A stretch of 51,659 bases of DNA from Paenisporosarcina sp. HGH0030 (GCF_000411295.1 NZ_KE150421.1:1769592-1821250); one strand, 5' to 3'. Shown: positions 1 to 6,880, numbered from the stretch's first letter. Numbers and translations: made by a program. The notes: a model not told the origin generated them from the sequence alone.

Positions 1-77
1 GTTACTCGTCGCAAAGGTAATGCTCCTGCGGTTACTCGTCGCAAAGGTAATGCTCCCGCGGTTACTCGTCGCAAAGG
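1..77. repeat. 30-bp tandem minisatellite at left window edge
   Basis: Two full copies and one partial copy of a 30-bp unit that begins gttactcgtcgcaaag and ends ctcctgcg or ctcccgcg. The first two copies differ at one base. The same unit reappears, partly degenerate, at the right edge of the window, so both ends lie in the same repeat family. The unit length is a multiple of three and frame 1 stays open as a repeated decapeptide until a stop near position 105, but no start or ribosome binding site is visible, so I do not call a gene. Confidence 0.85.
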
Positions 78-140
78 GAACCGTGCCTTCCAGCGCCGGT
101 GTTGAGCTAGAGTGGTGCTTTCAGCTTTTCTATGTACAAG

Positions 141-165
141 ACCGACCGTGCTTCACGCGGCCGGT
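141..165 (-). terminator. GC-rich hairpin downstream of small ORF
   Basis: Read on the minus strand, ACCGGCCG pairs with CGGTCGGT across a 9-nt loop, with one G-U pair. It lies 28 bases after the stop of the 47-residue ORF. There is no clean U tract after it (TCTTGTAC), so it is a weak terminator candidate. Confidence 0.4.
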
Positions 166-192
166 TTCCTCTCTTGCCAATCTAGTAAAATC

Positions 193-336
193 TTATTTGC
201 CCACTACGCGTAATGCGGGTTCGGTTAATTTGTGTTCGAGCACTTGAATCCGCTCATTCAAATTCGCAATCATACGAATTAGTTGTTCCATATGTAGTTC
301 CATTCGAATGAGATGATCAGATGATGAAGCTTTCAT
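193..336 (-). CDS. Small coiled-coil-like protein, 47 residues, unknown
   Basis: An ATG preceded by AAAGGAAT opens a 47-residue frame beginning MKASSSDHLIRMELHMEQL and ending in RVVGK. The middle is a continuous amphipathic helix with leucine and isoleucine every three to four residues (ELHMEQLIRMIANLNERIQVLEHKL), typical of a short coiled coil. It follows ssbB on the same strand with a 77-base gap and is followed by a GC-rich hairpin. I recognise no family. It could be a downstream member of the ssbB transcript. The ribosome binding site and helix pattern support a real gene, but it is short. Confidence 0.55.
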   Translation of the reverse strand: MKASSSDHLIRMELHMEQLIRMIANLNERIQVLEHKLTEPALRVVGK

Positions 337-413
337 ATTGGGTGAATTCCTTTCTCTTGGATTGGGAAATCTTGTGTACTAACCAACGGTGCGGTCTACC
401 GTGGAAAACATAG

Positions 414-833
414 TTACACAACCGGTAATTCTTTATGCTCTTCCTCAGAGAATATAAAGTCTTCTTTCGCTTGCGATTCTTTTTTCATATGAGGAATTTC
501 TGAAGATTGTCCTGCTTTCGGTTTCGTTTGTAAGAATTGAACTTCTTCAACGATGACTTCGGTCACGAAGACACGATTGCCATCTTCTTTTTGGTAGGAT
601 CTCGAGTGGATATGTCCACTGATTCCTACAAGCGAGCCTTTTCCACAATACTTTACTGTGTGTTCAGCAAGTTTCCCCCATACAGTGCACAATACAAAAT
701 CTGCTTCATCCGCTTTTGCACTTTTGTAAGTACGTTGTACAGCCAACACGAAACTTGCTTGCACCCTTCCTTCAGACAATTGCCGAAATACTGGATCTTT
801 TGTCATGCGGCCAATCATCCCGATTTGATTCAT
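414..833 (-). CDS. ssbB: Single-stranded DNA-binding protein, SsbB type
   Basis: The 139-residue product has an OB fold typical of bacterial SSB, with MIGRMTKDPVFR near the N terminus, FVLCTVWGKLAE around residue 46-57 and GKGSLVGISGHIHSRSY around 64-80. SSB coats single strands in replication, repair and uptake. The C terminus (SEEEHKELPVV) lacks the usual acidic DDDLPF-type tip that recruits partner proteins, and the neighbour ywpF matches the B. subtilis ssbB locus rather than ssbA (between rpsF and rpsR). Both points favour the competence-associated paralogue. The start is ATG behind AAAGGAGGTG. Its promoter has an upstream ComK-like box pair, consistent with competence control, which is inference. 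Confidence 0.9.
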   Translation of the reverse strand: MNQIGMIGRMTKDPVFRQLSEGRVQASFVLAVQRTYKSAKADEADFVLCTVWGKLAEHTVKYCGKGSLVGISGHIHSRSYQKEDGNRVFVTEVIVEEVQFLQTKPKAGQSSEIPHMKKESQAKEDFIFSEEEHKELPVV

Positions 834-863
834 TTATTCACCTCCTTTCAGGTTACTGAATTT

Positions 864-893
864 ATTGTACAAAGCACATTTAATTGTGTGCAA
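864..893 (-). promoter_or_regulatory. Sigma-A-like promoter of ssbB
   Basis: On the minus strand TTGCAC (888-893) and TACAAT (864-869) are 18 bases apart, ending about 30 bases before the ssbB start. Confidence 0.6.
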
Positions 894-899
894 AGGACC

Positions 900-944
900 A
901 AAAATTAATTTTGCCCTCTTTTGAGCCTGTAAAAATTTAATTTT
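900..944. promoter_or_regulatory. Paired AT boxes resembling a ComK K-box
   Basis: Two AAAA-N5-TTTT boxes lie at 900-912 and 932-944, separated by 19 bases and placed just upstream of the ssbB -35 element. ComK of B. subtilis binds pairs of such AT boxes with spacers of 8, 18 or 31 bases; 19 is one base off the middle class. B. subtilis ssbB is a ComK target, so function fits the context. Confidence 0.55.
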
Positions 945-1051
945 GCAAGTACCACATATTAACAAAGTTCTTCTTATACCATGTGGCTCTAAGTGTGAAG
1001 CATTTCTTTAAAATGCGGTTTTGGCTAGTTCTCTAAGATTTTTGAAGTCTA

Positions 1052-1060
1052 TGATATAAT
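1052..1060 (+). promoter_or_regulatory. Extended -10 promoter of ywpF
   Basis: TGATATAAT carries the TGn extension followed by a perfect TATAAT (1055-1060), about 30-40 bases before the ywpF start. No good -35 element is placed at the right distance, as is common for extended -10 promoters. Confidence 0.55.
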
Positions 1061-1097
1061 AGAGTCAATTAAACTTTGCGGAAAGGCTGTGAGCTTA

Positions 1098-1535
1098 TTG
1101 AAAACCTTTAAAATGTTGTCTATGACATTGGTTCAAGGGGACCAAACCATTGCGATTCCTCTCGTAGATGGCATCATCATCAATCAAGAAAACAGCCACC
1201 GATCATGGATATTAGAAATGTATGTCGATAAAAAAGACAGTACGATATTTGAGCAATACAATGGTTCTGGGGAATTGGTTGAAGTGAAAGTCGTCATTTC
1301 GTATCCTGAAAATGAACCTGCAAGCTTTGAAGTTGCAGTATATGCTGTCAAAGAAATTGGTGATTATGTTTCGGTACTGTTGAAAGGGATGTTAATTCGC
1401 ACCCGTCGTAAGTATGCCTTGCAACTTTTGACAGAACTCGTCCAAGATGGATTAACAGGTGAAAAGCTTATTACTCGCTTTGAAAACGATATGCGACAAC
1501 GACCTCATTTAAAAAAAGACTCGGCTGAAATTTAG
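1098..1535 (+). CDS. ywpF: YwpF-like family protein
   Basis: The product is a small soluble protein of the YwpF-like family, whose role is not known to me. Recognition rests on the N-terminal KTFK start, the block SIPL/AIPLVDGIIINQENSHRSWILEMY around residue 20-43 and the mid-protein VSVLLKGMLIRTRRKYA, together with its position beside ssbB. I chose TTG at 1098 because family members begin MKTFK and because GGAAAGG then sits 11 bases upstream. A GTG at 1089 is in frame but only two bases from that site. The stop codon lies in the loop of its terminator. It is divergent from ssbB. Confidence 0.8.
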   Translation: MKTFKMLSMTLVQGDQTIAIPLVDGIIINQENSHRSWILEMYVDKKDSTIFEQYNGSGELVEVKVVISYPENEPASFEVAVYAVKEIGDYVSVLLKGMLIRTRRKYALQLLTELVQDGLTGEKLITRFENDMRQRPHLKKDSAEI

Positions 1536-1548
1536 CCGAGTCTTTTTT
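1518..1548 (+). terminator. Intrinsic terminator of ywpF
   Basis: GACTCGGCT pairs perfectly with AGCCGAGTC around a 7-base loop and is followed by six T. The ywpF stop codon lies in the hairpin loop. Confidence 0.9.
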
Positions 1549-1650
1549 GTATTAAAGCGAGCCCAATTCGCGTCTTAGCTTCAGAAACTCAATCAAATTT
1601 TCGATTCATTTCGTCCAGAAAAGACATTCGGGATTATTCATAATTCAGTA

Positions 1651-1992
1651 TTATTCGTCTTTGTTATCCGCGTCACGTCTATCCATGTCATCTTCAAGGA
1701 TTTCTTCTTCATCTGTATTCGCGTCTTTCATCATGTCTTTATCATTATCTTTGTTTTGATCTTCTTTTGTTGGATCCACATGATTTTCACCTTCAGTACC
1801 AGGCACTAAATCTTGGGTATCTTCACGTACGTCATTTACGTCGTCATTTACATTGTTTTCTACGTCATTTACATCGTTTTCTACGTCGTTTTCCATTGGG
1901 GTTTCGTTTCCTGGTACTTTGTCGTTATTCATGTTACATCCGACAAGTAAAAGTGCACTCATACCAAAGACCATCGTTGCTTTTTTCCACAT
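1651..1992 (-). CDS. Acidic lipoprotein with NDV-type repeats
   Basis: The 113-residue product begins with a lipoprotein signal: MWKKATMVFGMSALLLVGC, with lipobox LVGC and the modified cysteine at residue 19. The mature part is almost entirely hydrophilic and acidic, with a repeated N/D/V tract (NDVENDVNDVENNVNDDV) and a charged tail rich in D, E and K. No enzyme motif is visible. It should be anchored to the outer face of the membrane. The ATG at 1992 follows AAAGGAGGG; an upstream in-frame ATG at 2043 would bury the signal peptide, so I rejected it. Function unknown. Confidence 0.75.
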   Translation of the reverse strand: MWKKATMVFGMSALLLVGCNMNNDKVPGNETPMENDVENDVNDVENNVNDDVNDVREDTQDLVPGTEGENHVDPTKEDQNKDNDKDMMKDANTDEEEILEDDMDRRDADNKDE

Positions 1993-2077
1993 AAAAAATT
2001 CCCTCCTTTCCGGCAATTGTTCACCACAATTAATGTGATTCACTGTATGTTGCCCGGGAAAGGAAGGAACTATCCGA

Positions 2078-2464
2078 CTATGCGTTTAGTTTTTCTTTTA
2101 AAATGGATTCGACGTATGCCGCTTCCGCTTTACACGCATAATCATAATGAGTTTTGAGTTGTTCTTGCATGATTTCAATTTTTGCAACTTGTTCTTCAGA
2201 CGGTGGCTCATTCAAAATTTTATCAATGGCTTGATTCATTTTTTTGGCAATTTCTTCGTGAAATGCTGGATCTTGCTTACATTCTTCAGAAATCTTGTCT
2301 GTCCATGTAGCACTTTCACTTATATATATACGCCAAGCTTGAATGAAGTCTTCCATACTGAAACGATTTTCAGACCATTCAATCGAAGCCATATAATGTT
2401 CAAAAACGGTTTTGATGGAGCGTGTAATGCTACTTTTTACTCCGGTTGGTAATTCTTTATACAT
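2078..2464 (-). CDS. Conserved-looking hypothetical protein, 128 residues
   Basis: A soluble, mostly helical 128-residue product (MYKELPTGVKSSITRSIKTV at the start, YVESILKEKLNA at the end), with no signal peptide or membrane segment. The AGGAGG site is well placed before the ATG. It lies downstream of fabZ in the same direction with a 95-base gap. I do not recognise the family and see no catalytic motif; several W and Y residues (SIEWSENRFSMEDFIQAW) suggest a folded domain. Confidence 0.7.
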   Translation of the reverse strand: MYKELPTGVKSSITRSIKTVFEHYMASIEWSENRFSMEDFIQAWRIYISESATWTDKISEECKQDPAFHEEIAKKMNQAIDKILNEPPSEEQVAKIEIMQEQLKTHYDYACKAEAAYVESILKEKLNA

Positions 2465-2559
2465 GAAGCGGAAAACCTCCTACTTGAAAGGCTACACCGT
2501 CTGCTTTATTATTCCCTCAGACGATTAGCATTAAACAACTTTTACTTGTTGAATAGTGA

Positions 2560-3003
2560 TTATTCTTTTTCAACAATTGGTCCGAGAGCAAATAAAATAT
2601 CTGTTTCGCACGCGATTTCGCCGTCTACTGTCGCGATGGCATGACCTTTGCCCATTGCCCCGCGAAGTTTTACGAATTCCACTTCCAAGCGAAGTTGATC
2701 GCCAGGCACGACTTGTCGTTTGAAACGGCAGTTATCTACACCAGTCAAAAATGCAAGACGTCCTTTGTTTTCTTCTTTGTTCAATAACGCTACTCCACCA
2801 ACTTGTGCCAATGCTTCGATAATTAAAACACCTGGCATTACAGGATATCCTGGGAAATGCCCATTGAAGAAATCTTCGTTGATTGAAACGTTTTTCAAAC
2901 CAACTGCACGTTTGCCGTCTTCAATTTCAGTAATTCGATCGACCAATAAAAATGGATAACGATGTGGTAAAATTGCTTGAATTTGTTGAGCTGATAATGT
3001 CAC
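2560..3003 (-). CDS. fabZ: 3-hydroxyacyl-ACP dehydratase FabZ
   Basis: FabZ removes water from 3-hydroxyacyl-ACP in type II fatty acid synthesis in the cytoplasm. The hot-dog fold signature [16 protein letters not shown] is present, giving catalytic His49 and Glu63, and [13 protein letters not shown] at the N terminus is typical. The length of 147 residues is normal for the family. The start is GTG, supported by GGAGG seven bases before it. In B. subtilis fabZ also lies near ywpF and mbl, so synteny agrees. A repeat-like element fills the upstream gap. Confidence 0.96.
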   Translation of the reverse strand: MTLSAQQIQAILPHRYPFLLVDRITEIEDGKRAVGLKNVSINEDFFNGHFPGYPVMPGVLIIEALAQVGGVALLNKEENKGRLAFLTGVDNCRFKRQVVPGDQLRLEVEFVKLRGAMGKGHAIATVDGEIACETDILFALGPIVEKE

Positions 3004-3018
3004 TGTAAAACCTCCATA

Positions 3019-3208
3019 AGAAAAGCGTAAAGCGCCACTTCAGATCGACTCCGATGGTGGAAGAAACGAATCGAAAATCTGTTTTCGAATTGTTTCGATA
3101 TGAAGGCTAGTGTCCCGAAATCGTGTCGGAACGCCTTCATGACCCACATCCTATGGACCTAACCGGAGGTGCGAGCTGGCGCTTGTAGCTAGACAATATT
3201 TTTACTAA
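3019..3208. repeat. Candidate dispersed intergenic element
   Basis: The gap between the EpuA-like gene and fabZ begins with AAAGCGTAAAGCGCC and ends with CGAGCTGGCGCTTGTAGC, so GCGCC and GGCGC can pair across about 150 bases. Internal inverted segments (gaaggcnagtgtc.. / ..gaacgccttc) add further pairing. Similar GCGCC-bounded spacers are common in Bacillales intergenic regions, from memory; no second complete copy is in this window. Confidence 0.4.
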
Positions 3209-3227
3209 AGACGTGCAAAGAGTCGAT

Positions 3228-3527
3228 TTACTTCACTTTCCCGTTTAAAATGTCCAAAATGTGTTGCCATGTTTCCCACTTAAGTGCATCTTTTGGTTCA
3301 CCATCTCCGATGTAACCATAGCCAATAACTAATCCTGCTGCAATTGCAGCAACGACAAGAGCTAAAACCAAAATAATACGAAGCCAAATCGGGAAAAGAC
3401 GTATTTGAACCCACCAAGTTTTCTTTTGACCCTTAGCTTCGGCTTTTTCAGCTTTGTGCTGTTTTCGGTTAGAAGCAACTGGCTGTGTTTTTACCTGTAG
3501 TTGTTCGTCTTTTACTTCATTCGTCAT
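3228..3527 (-). CDS. EpuA-like small membrane protein
   Basis: The 99-residue product has a basic, alanine- and lysine-rich cytoplasmic N terminus (residues 1-40), a WWVQIRLFPIWLR motif, one membrane span (about 51-72, IILVLALVVAAIAAGLVIGYGY) and a short C-terminal outside segment with W-rich LKWETWQHIL. This layout matches the EpuA family, often labelled DNA-directed RNA polymerase subunit beta because of an old annotation; that label should not be read as function. The ATG follows AGGAGAAC. It lies 53 bases after mbl on the same strand and may share its transcript. Confidence 0.75.
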   Translation of the reverse strand: MTNEVKDEQLQVKTQPVASNRKQHKAEKAEAKGQKKTWWVQIRLFPIWLRIILVLALVVAAIAAGLVIGYGYIGDGEPKDALKWETWQHILDILNGKVK

Positions 3528-3580
3528 TCGCCGTTCTCCTTATCGTCCATCAATTGTGCATGTATATTTGTTGGTGATCT

Positions 3581-4576
3581 CTACAGTCGAGTGGAAGCTT
3601 TGCCAATATTATTAAGCAAAATACCTGTACCGATGGCTACACAGTCCATTGGGTTTTCGGCTATTAAAACCGGTACTTTCAATTCCTGTGCAAGCAAGAA
3701 ATCAATGCCGTGCATCAGTGCGCCGCCACCTGTTAAAATCACGCCACGGTCGATAATATCTGCAGATAATTCTGGAGGTGTCTTTTCCAGAACATTTTTC
3801 GAAGCCTGCACGATCATGGCAATGGATTCTCGCAAACATTTTTCGATTTCTTCAGAAGTGATTAGAATAGTTCGTGGCAAGCCTGTAACCATATCTCGGC
3901 CGCGGATTTCCATTTCTTCTTTGCGTCCACCAGCGAATACCGTACCGATTCTTATTTTAATATCTTCAGACGTACGTTCGCCAATCAATAACTTATATTC
4001 GCGTTTTATGTACTGTAAAATATCATTATCAAACACATCGCCGGCTACTTTAATCGATTCGGACGTTACAATGTCGCCCATCGAAAGGACCGCGATATCT
4101 GTTGTTCCCCCACCAATATCAACGACCATATTTCCGCTTGGCTGGAAAATATCCATGCCCGCTCCAATCGCCGCCACTTTTGGTTCTTCTTCGAGGAAAA
4201 CTTTTTTGCCGCCAGATTTCTCCGCCGCTTCACGAATCGCTTTTTGTTCCACACTTGTGATATTCGTTGGGCAACAAATTAAGATACGTGGCTTTGATAA
4301 AAATCCTTTTACATCCAGTTTATTAATAAAGTGTTTCAGCATCGCTTCAGTCACATCAAAATCAGCGATTACTCCGTCTTTTAGCGGACGAATCGCCACT
4401 ATATTTCCAGGAGTACGCCCTACCATTTTACGTGCTTCTTCGCCTACTGCCAACACACGTTTCGTTTTGCGATCCATTGCTACTACTGAAGGCTCGTTTA
4501 ATACAATGCCTTTACCTTTTACATGTATTAAAACGTTAGCCGTTCCAAGGTCAATTCCAATATCTTTAGCAAACAT
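3581..4576 (-). CDS. mbl: Rod-shape actin-like protein Mbl
   Basis: Mbl is an MreB-class bacterial actin that organises lateral wall synthesis on the inner membrane face. The actin phosphate and adenosine motifs are visible: GIDLGTANVLIH at 7-18, MVVDIGGGTTDIAVLS around 152-167 and GVILTGGGALMHGID near residue 285. The length of 331 residues is usual. The neighbour spoIIID identifies it as mbl rather than mreB, which normally sits with mreC and mreD. The ATG follows GGAAGGGGAAACAAGG. It has its own promoter candidate after the spoIIID terminator. Confidence 0.95.
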   Translation of the reverse strand: MFAKDIGIDLGTANVLIHVKGKGIVLNEPSVVAMDRKTKRVLAVGEEARKMVGRTPGNIVAIRPLKDGVIADFDVTEAMLKHFINKLDVKGFLSKPRILICCPTNITSVEQKAIREAAEKSGGKKVFLEEEPKVAAIGAGMDIFQPSGNMVVDIGGGTTDIAVLSMGDIVTSESIKVAGDVFDNDILQYIKREYKLLIGERTSEDIKIRIGTVFAGGRKEEMEIRGRDMVTGLPRTILITSEEIEKCLRESIAMIVQASKNVLEKTPPELSADIIDRGVILTGGGALMHGIDFLLAQELKVPVLIAENPMDCVAIGTGILLNNIGKASTRL

Positions 4577-4647
4577 GAACCTTGTTTCCCCTTCCTACAA
4601 ATCCCATAATAGTTGACTTTCTCTATCTTTGTCTCTACTAACTGACT

Positions 4648-4656
4648 ATTCTATCA
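4648..4656 (-). promoter_or_regulatory. Extended -10 promoter of mbl
   Basis: On the minus strand TGATAGAAT has the TGn extension and a TAGAAT -10 box, 72 bases before the mbl start and after the spoIIID terminator. The -35 region is weak. Confidence 0.5.
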
Positions 4657-4734
4657 TAGAGAGCAAATAATTACATCTTTTTTAGTAAATAGTCCTGTTC
4701 TGAAAACGAAGCTTCGGTGTTCTTTTACCACATG

Positions 4735-4767
4735 AAAAAACGCCATGACGAGTAATCGTCATGACGT
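4735..4767 (-). terminator. Intrinsic terminator of spoIIID
   Basis: On the minus strand CGTCATGACGA pairs with TCGTCATGGCG around TTAC with one G-U pair, then runs into six T. The upstream arm overlaps the last codons and the stop of spoIIID. Confidence 0.9.
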
Positions 4768-5031
4768 TTCTTCTGTGTGTTCCTCTTTAAGTTTCCACAT
4801 CTGTTTCGTTGCTTCCCCGCCCCGGATATGCCGAATCGACTTATGATAGGCAAGGATTTCACTAACTTCTTTGGCCAGTGCTTCATTTACTAGTTTTAAA
4901 CGTTCTGTTAAATCTTTGTGCACCGTGCTTTTCGAGTAGCCCGTTTTCTTTGCAACCGCGCGTACCGTTAAGCCCGTTTCATGCACCAATACGCCAAGCT
5001 CTAGGCAACGTTTCCGGATCTGTTCGTGCAA
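4759..5031 (-). CDS. spoIIID: Sporulation transcription regulator SpoIIID
   Basis: SpoIIID is a mother-cell DNA-binding protein that activates and represses sigma-E and sigma-K genes. The helix-turn-helix lies in TVRAVAKKTGYSKSTVHKDLTERL (about 22-45), and the basic C-terminal HKSIRHIRGGEATK (about 63-76) matches the second DNA contact region of the family. The length of 90 residues is typical. The start is TTG, supported by GGAAGG eight bases upstream and by alignment to the family N terminus (MH-x-x-I). The gene end is folded into its own terminator. Sigma-E control is expected, and a CATACGGT element lies upstream. Confidence 0.95.
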   Translation of the reverse strand: MHEQIRKRCLELGVLVHETGLTVRAVAKKTGYSKSTVHKDLTERLKLVNEALAKEVSEILAYHKSIRHIRGGEATKQMWKLKEEHTEETS

Positions 5032-5063
5032 GACCGCATCCTTCCGTACCGAACGTTTCCTAT

Positions 5064-5071
5064 ACCGTATG
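5064..5071 (-). promoter_or_regulatory. Possible sigma-E -10 of spoIIID
   Basis: CATACGGT resembles the sigma-E -10 consensus CATACAnT and lies 33 bases before the spoIIID start. The -35 region (CTAATT, 13 bases upstream) overlaps the spoIIQ stop and is a poor match. Confidence 0.4.
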
Positions 5072-5086
5072 CCTTAAAGTTGGGAA

Positions 5087-5740
5087 TTAGAACGCTAAGT
5101 ACGTACGTGGATTAATTGCTTCTCCCTTGTCATACACTTCAAACTGTAAATGAACGCCAGCTGTTGGGTTGAATTCATTTTCAGTAGCAGTTGCCATAGG
5201 TTGACCTTGTTGTACATGGTCACCGGCTTTCACTGAAATTTCTTTTACGGAACGGTATTGTGTAAGTAGGCCGTCTTCATGTTCTAGAACGATTTCGTCC
5301 CCAAGGAATGGATCAAGATTTACTTCTTTTACTGTACCACTCATTGCAGCTAAAATTTCAAACGGTTCGCCTTCAATTGAGATGGTCACACCGCTACTTG
5401 TTTCGTAAGTTTGGTTGAATACAAGAAGAGAATTTTCTTGTGATTCGTCCGTTGCAGTAGGATCATAGAAATCTTGCAGAATTGTCATTTGGTCAAGCAT
5501 CGCTTCGTCAAATGGGAATTTCATTGACTCTTTTTGAGACGTTACAGCAACTTCTTTTGCTCCCGTGTCTTCAGTTCGTGGACCTTTTGCGACATTATCA
5601 GAATCAATAAACGCATTGTACCCCCAGATCATGCCGACAAATAGCAGCGAAAACCCTACGTAAATCGCTGGCCATAGCCACGTTTGTTTTTTACTTGGTT
5701 TTTTTGGTAGAGAAGGATTATTAGATTTTTCCTCTCGCAT
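5087..5740 (-). CDS. spoIIQ: Engulfment protein SpoIIQ, degenerate M23 domain
   Basis: SpoIIQ is a forespore membrane protein that binds SpoIIIAH across the intermembrane space during engulfment. The 217-residue product has a cytoplasmic tail of about 25 residues, one membrane span (PAIYVGFSLLFVGMIWGYNAF) and a C-terminal LytM/M23-like domain. The metal site is lost: the first His-Asp motif reads YETSSGVTIS and the HxH motif reads HLQFEV, so one of the two histidines is Gln. It cannot be a normal metalloendopeptidase. The start is ATG at 5740 with AGAGG eight bases upstream; in-frame GTG and ATG codons sit 9 and 6 bases before. A sigma-F promoter precedes it. Confidence 0.92.
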   Translation of the reverse strand: MREEKSNNPSLPKKPSKKQTWLWPAIYVGFSLLFVGMIWGYNAFIDSDNVAKGPRTEDTGAKEVAVTSQKESMKFPFDEAMLDQMTILQDFYDPTATDESQENSLLVFNQTYETSSGVTISIEGEPFEILAAMSGTVKEVNLDPFLGDEIVLEHEDGLLTQYRSVKEISVKAGDHVQQGQPMATATENEFNPTAGVHLQFEVYDKGEAINPRTYLAF

Positions 5741-5758
5741 ATTCATCACCTCTGATGC

Positions 5759-5788
5759 TAGTGTTGTCAGCGATTCAAGGTTTTAAAC
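5759..5788 (-). promoter_or_regulatory. Sigma-F promoter of spoIIQ
   Basis: On the minus strand GTTTA (5784-5788) and GACAACACTA (5759-5768) are exactly 15 bases apart. The sigma-F consensus is GywTA-N15-GgnrAnAnTw; the only deviation is the second, weakly conserved G of the -10. B. subtilis spoIIQ is a known sigma-F gene. The promoter overlaps the spoIID stop. Confidence 0.75.
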
Positions 5789-6704
5789 ATCCTGGTTGAA
5801 TAGATTGGAAATTTTTTATTTCCGTCTTCGGATAGTAGTGTTTCAAAATCTCCTCTACCTTACTCCCTTCCTGCGCCATAGCGTTTGCTCCGTATTGACT
5901 CATCCCGACTCCATGCCCGTATCCTTTCGTTGATACGGTGATAAGATTTGGATTGGATGCATCAATTTCGAAATCCGTGGAGGGGAGCCCTAAAATATCC
6001 CGTATTTCACGGCCTGTCCATTCGTGCTGAGTGGTCGTCATTTGTTTGACTCGTTGTGATTCATTTGGCGTCAGCACCAGTGTCTTGAAGTGATCGGCTG
6101 TCCAATTAAAGCCGAATGCCTCGTTCCATTCTTTCAGGCTGAATGTTTTCGTGTTGTTGAACTTCGGAGATATGGTATCCCCCAGGCTATCCGTGATGAC
6201 TAAATATGGAATGTCGTTGCCACTATACCCTTTCGCGCTTTCCGTTTTCCCATTGCTCGTGGAGAAAAACATGGCTGTGATGAGTTCATTATTATAGGTA
6301 AGAATTTGTGAGGCAGTTTCCGTGATTGCTTGTGCGATGTTTGGAGGGGATATGCGTTCACTCGGTGAGATGAACGCTTGGTGTGAAGTAGTTGGTTTAA
6401 TAGATTTTGAACCAAAATTGGTTGTTTTGAGTGCGAATGTTCGTGCGGCAATTGCTTGCGCTTTTAAGGCCTCTAGCTTGAACGTAGCTGGCATTTCTGC
6501 TTGCACGACACCTTTGACATAGTCCTCTAATGGAAACGGCTCAGCATGCCCTTCCACGCGAATTAGTATAGGTTCACAAGCTACAACATTGTCGGTTTCG
6601 GGTTCGGGTGCTGACACTTGCCCTTGTTGCGGTAGTTTCTTAATTATTTGCAGTGGCAGGAGGAATAAACAGAGACAGGTGATGACAATGGCTAAGTATC
6701 TCAT
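5775..6704 (-). CDS. spoIID: Stage II sporulation protein D (lytic transglycosylase)
   Basis: SpoIID cuts glycan strands between forespore and mother cell membranes and works with SpoIIM and SpoIIP in engulfment. The product has an N-terminal membrane anchor (YLAIVITCLCLFLLPL), the SpoIID block LEDYVKGVVQAEMPATFKLEALKAQAIAARTFAL with the catalytic Glu in QAEMP, and the C-terminal KGYGHGVGMSQYGANAMA signature. Length is near 310 residues. I chose ATG at 6704 because the anchor then starts directly at the N terminus as in B. subtilis; ATG at 6752 is an alternative, and neither has a strong ribosome binding site. Confidence 0.93.
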   Translation of the reverse strand: MRYLAIVITCLCLFLLPLQIIKKLPQQGQVSAPEPETDNVVACEPILIRVEGHAEPFPLEDYVKGVVQAEMPATFKLEALKAQAIAARTFALKTTNFGSKSIKPTTSHQAFISPSERISPPNIAQAITETASQILTYNNELITAMFFSTSNGKTESAKGYSGNDIPYLVITDSLGDTISPKFNNTKTFSLKEWNEAFGFNWTADHFKTLVLTPNESQRVKQMTTTQHEWTGREIRDILGLPSTDFEIDASNPNLITVSTKGYGHGVGMSQYGANAMAQEGSKVEEILKHYYPKTEIKNFQSIQPGCLKP

Positions 6705-6808
6705 GGTGGAATATATGATGATAGAGTAAAGAATATGAATTACAGAGAGCATTAGAATTTATCTGGATTTAATGCGAGTAAATCTAGATTTCAAATGGGT
6801 TTCTTCAT

Positions 6809-6816
6809 ATCGTATG
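6809..6816 (-). promoter_or_regulatory. Possible sigma-E -10 of spoIID
   Basis: CATACGAT on the minus strand fits the sigma-E -10 consensus CATACAnT with one mismatch, about 105 bases before the chosen spoIID start. No convincing -35 was found. B. subtilis spoIID is sigma-E dependent. Confidence 0.4.
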
Positions 6817-6880
6817 TCGAGACCTCTTATCAGCATCGCAACTGAAACAAAACCATTTTACACTTCTATGGATATTTTTT

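Noticed and set aside
1-105. C-terminal end of a repetitive basic protein (VTRRKGNAPA repeats) on the plus strand
   Set aside because: No start or ribosome binding site is in view, the reading depends only on the 30-bp unit being a multiple of three, and the right-edge copy is preceded by a stop in the same frame.
3501-4616. Long plus-strand frame opposite mbl
   Set aside because: It is antisense to mbl, with low-complexity Ser/Ile composition and no known motif.
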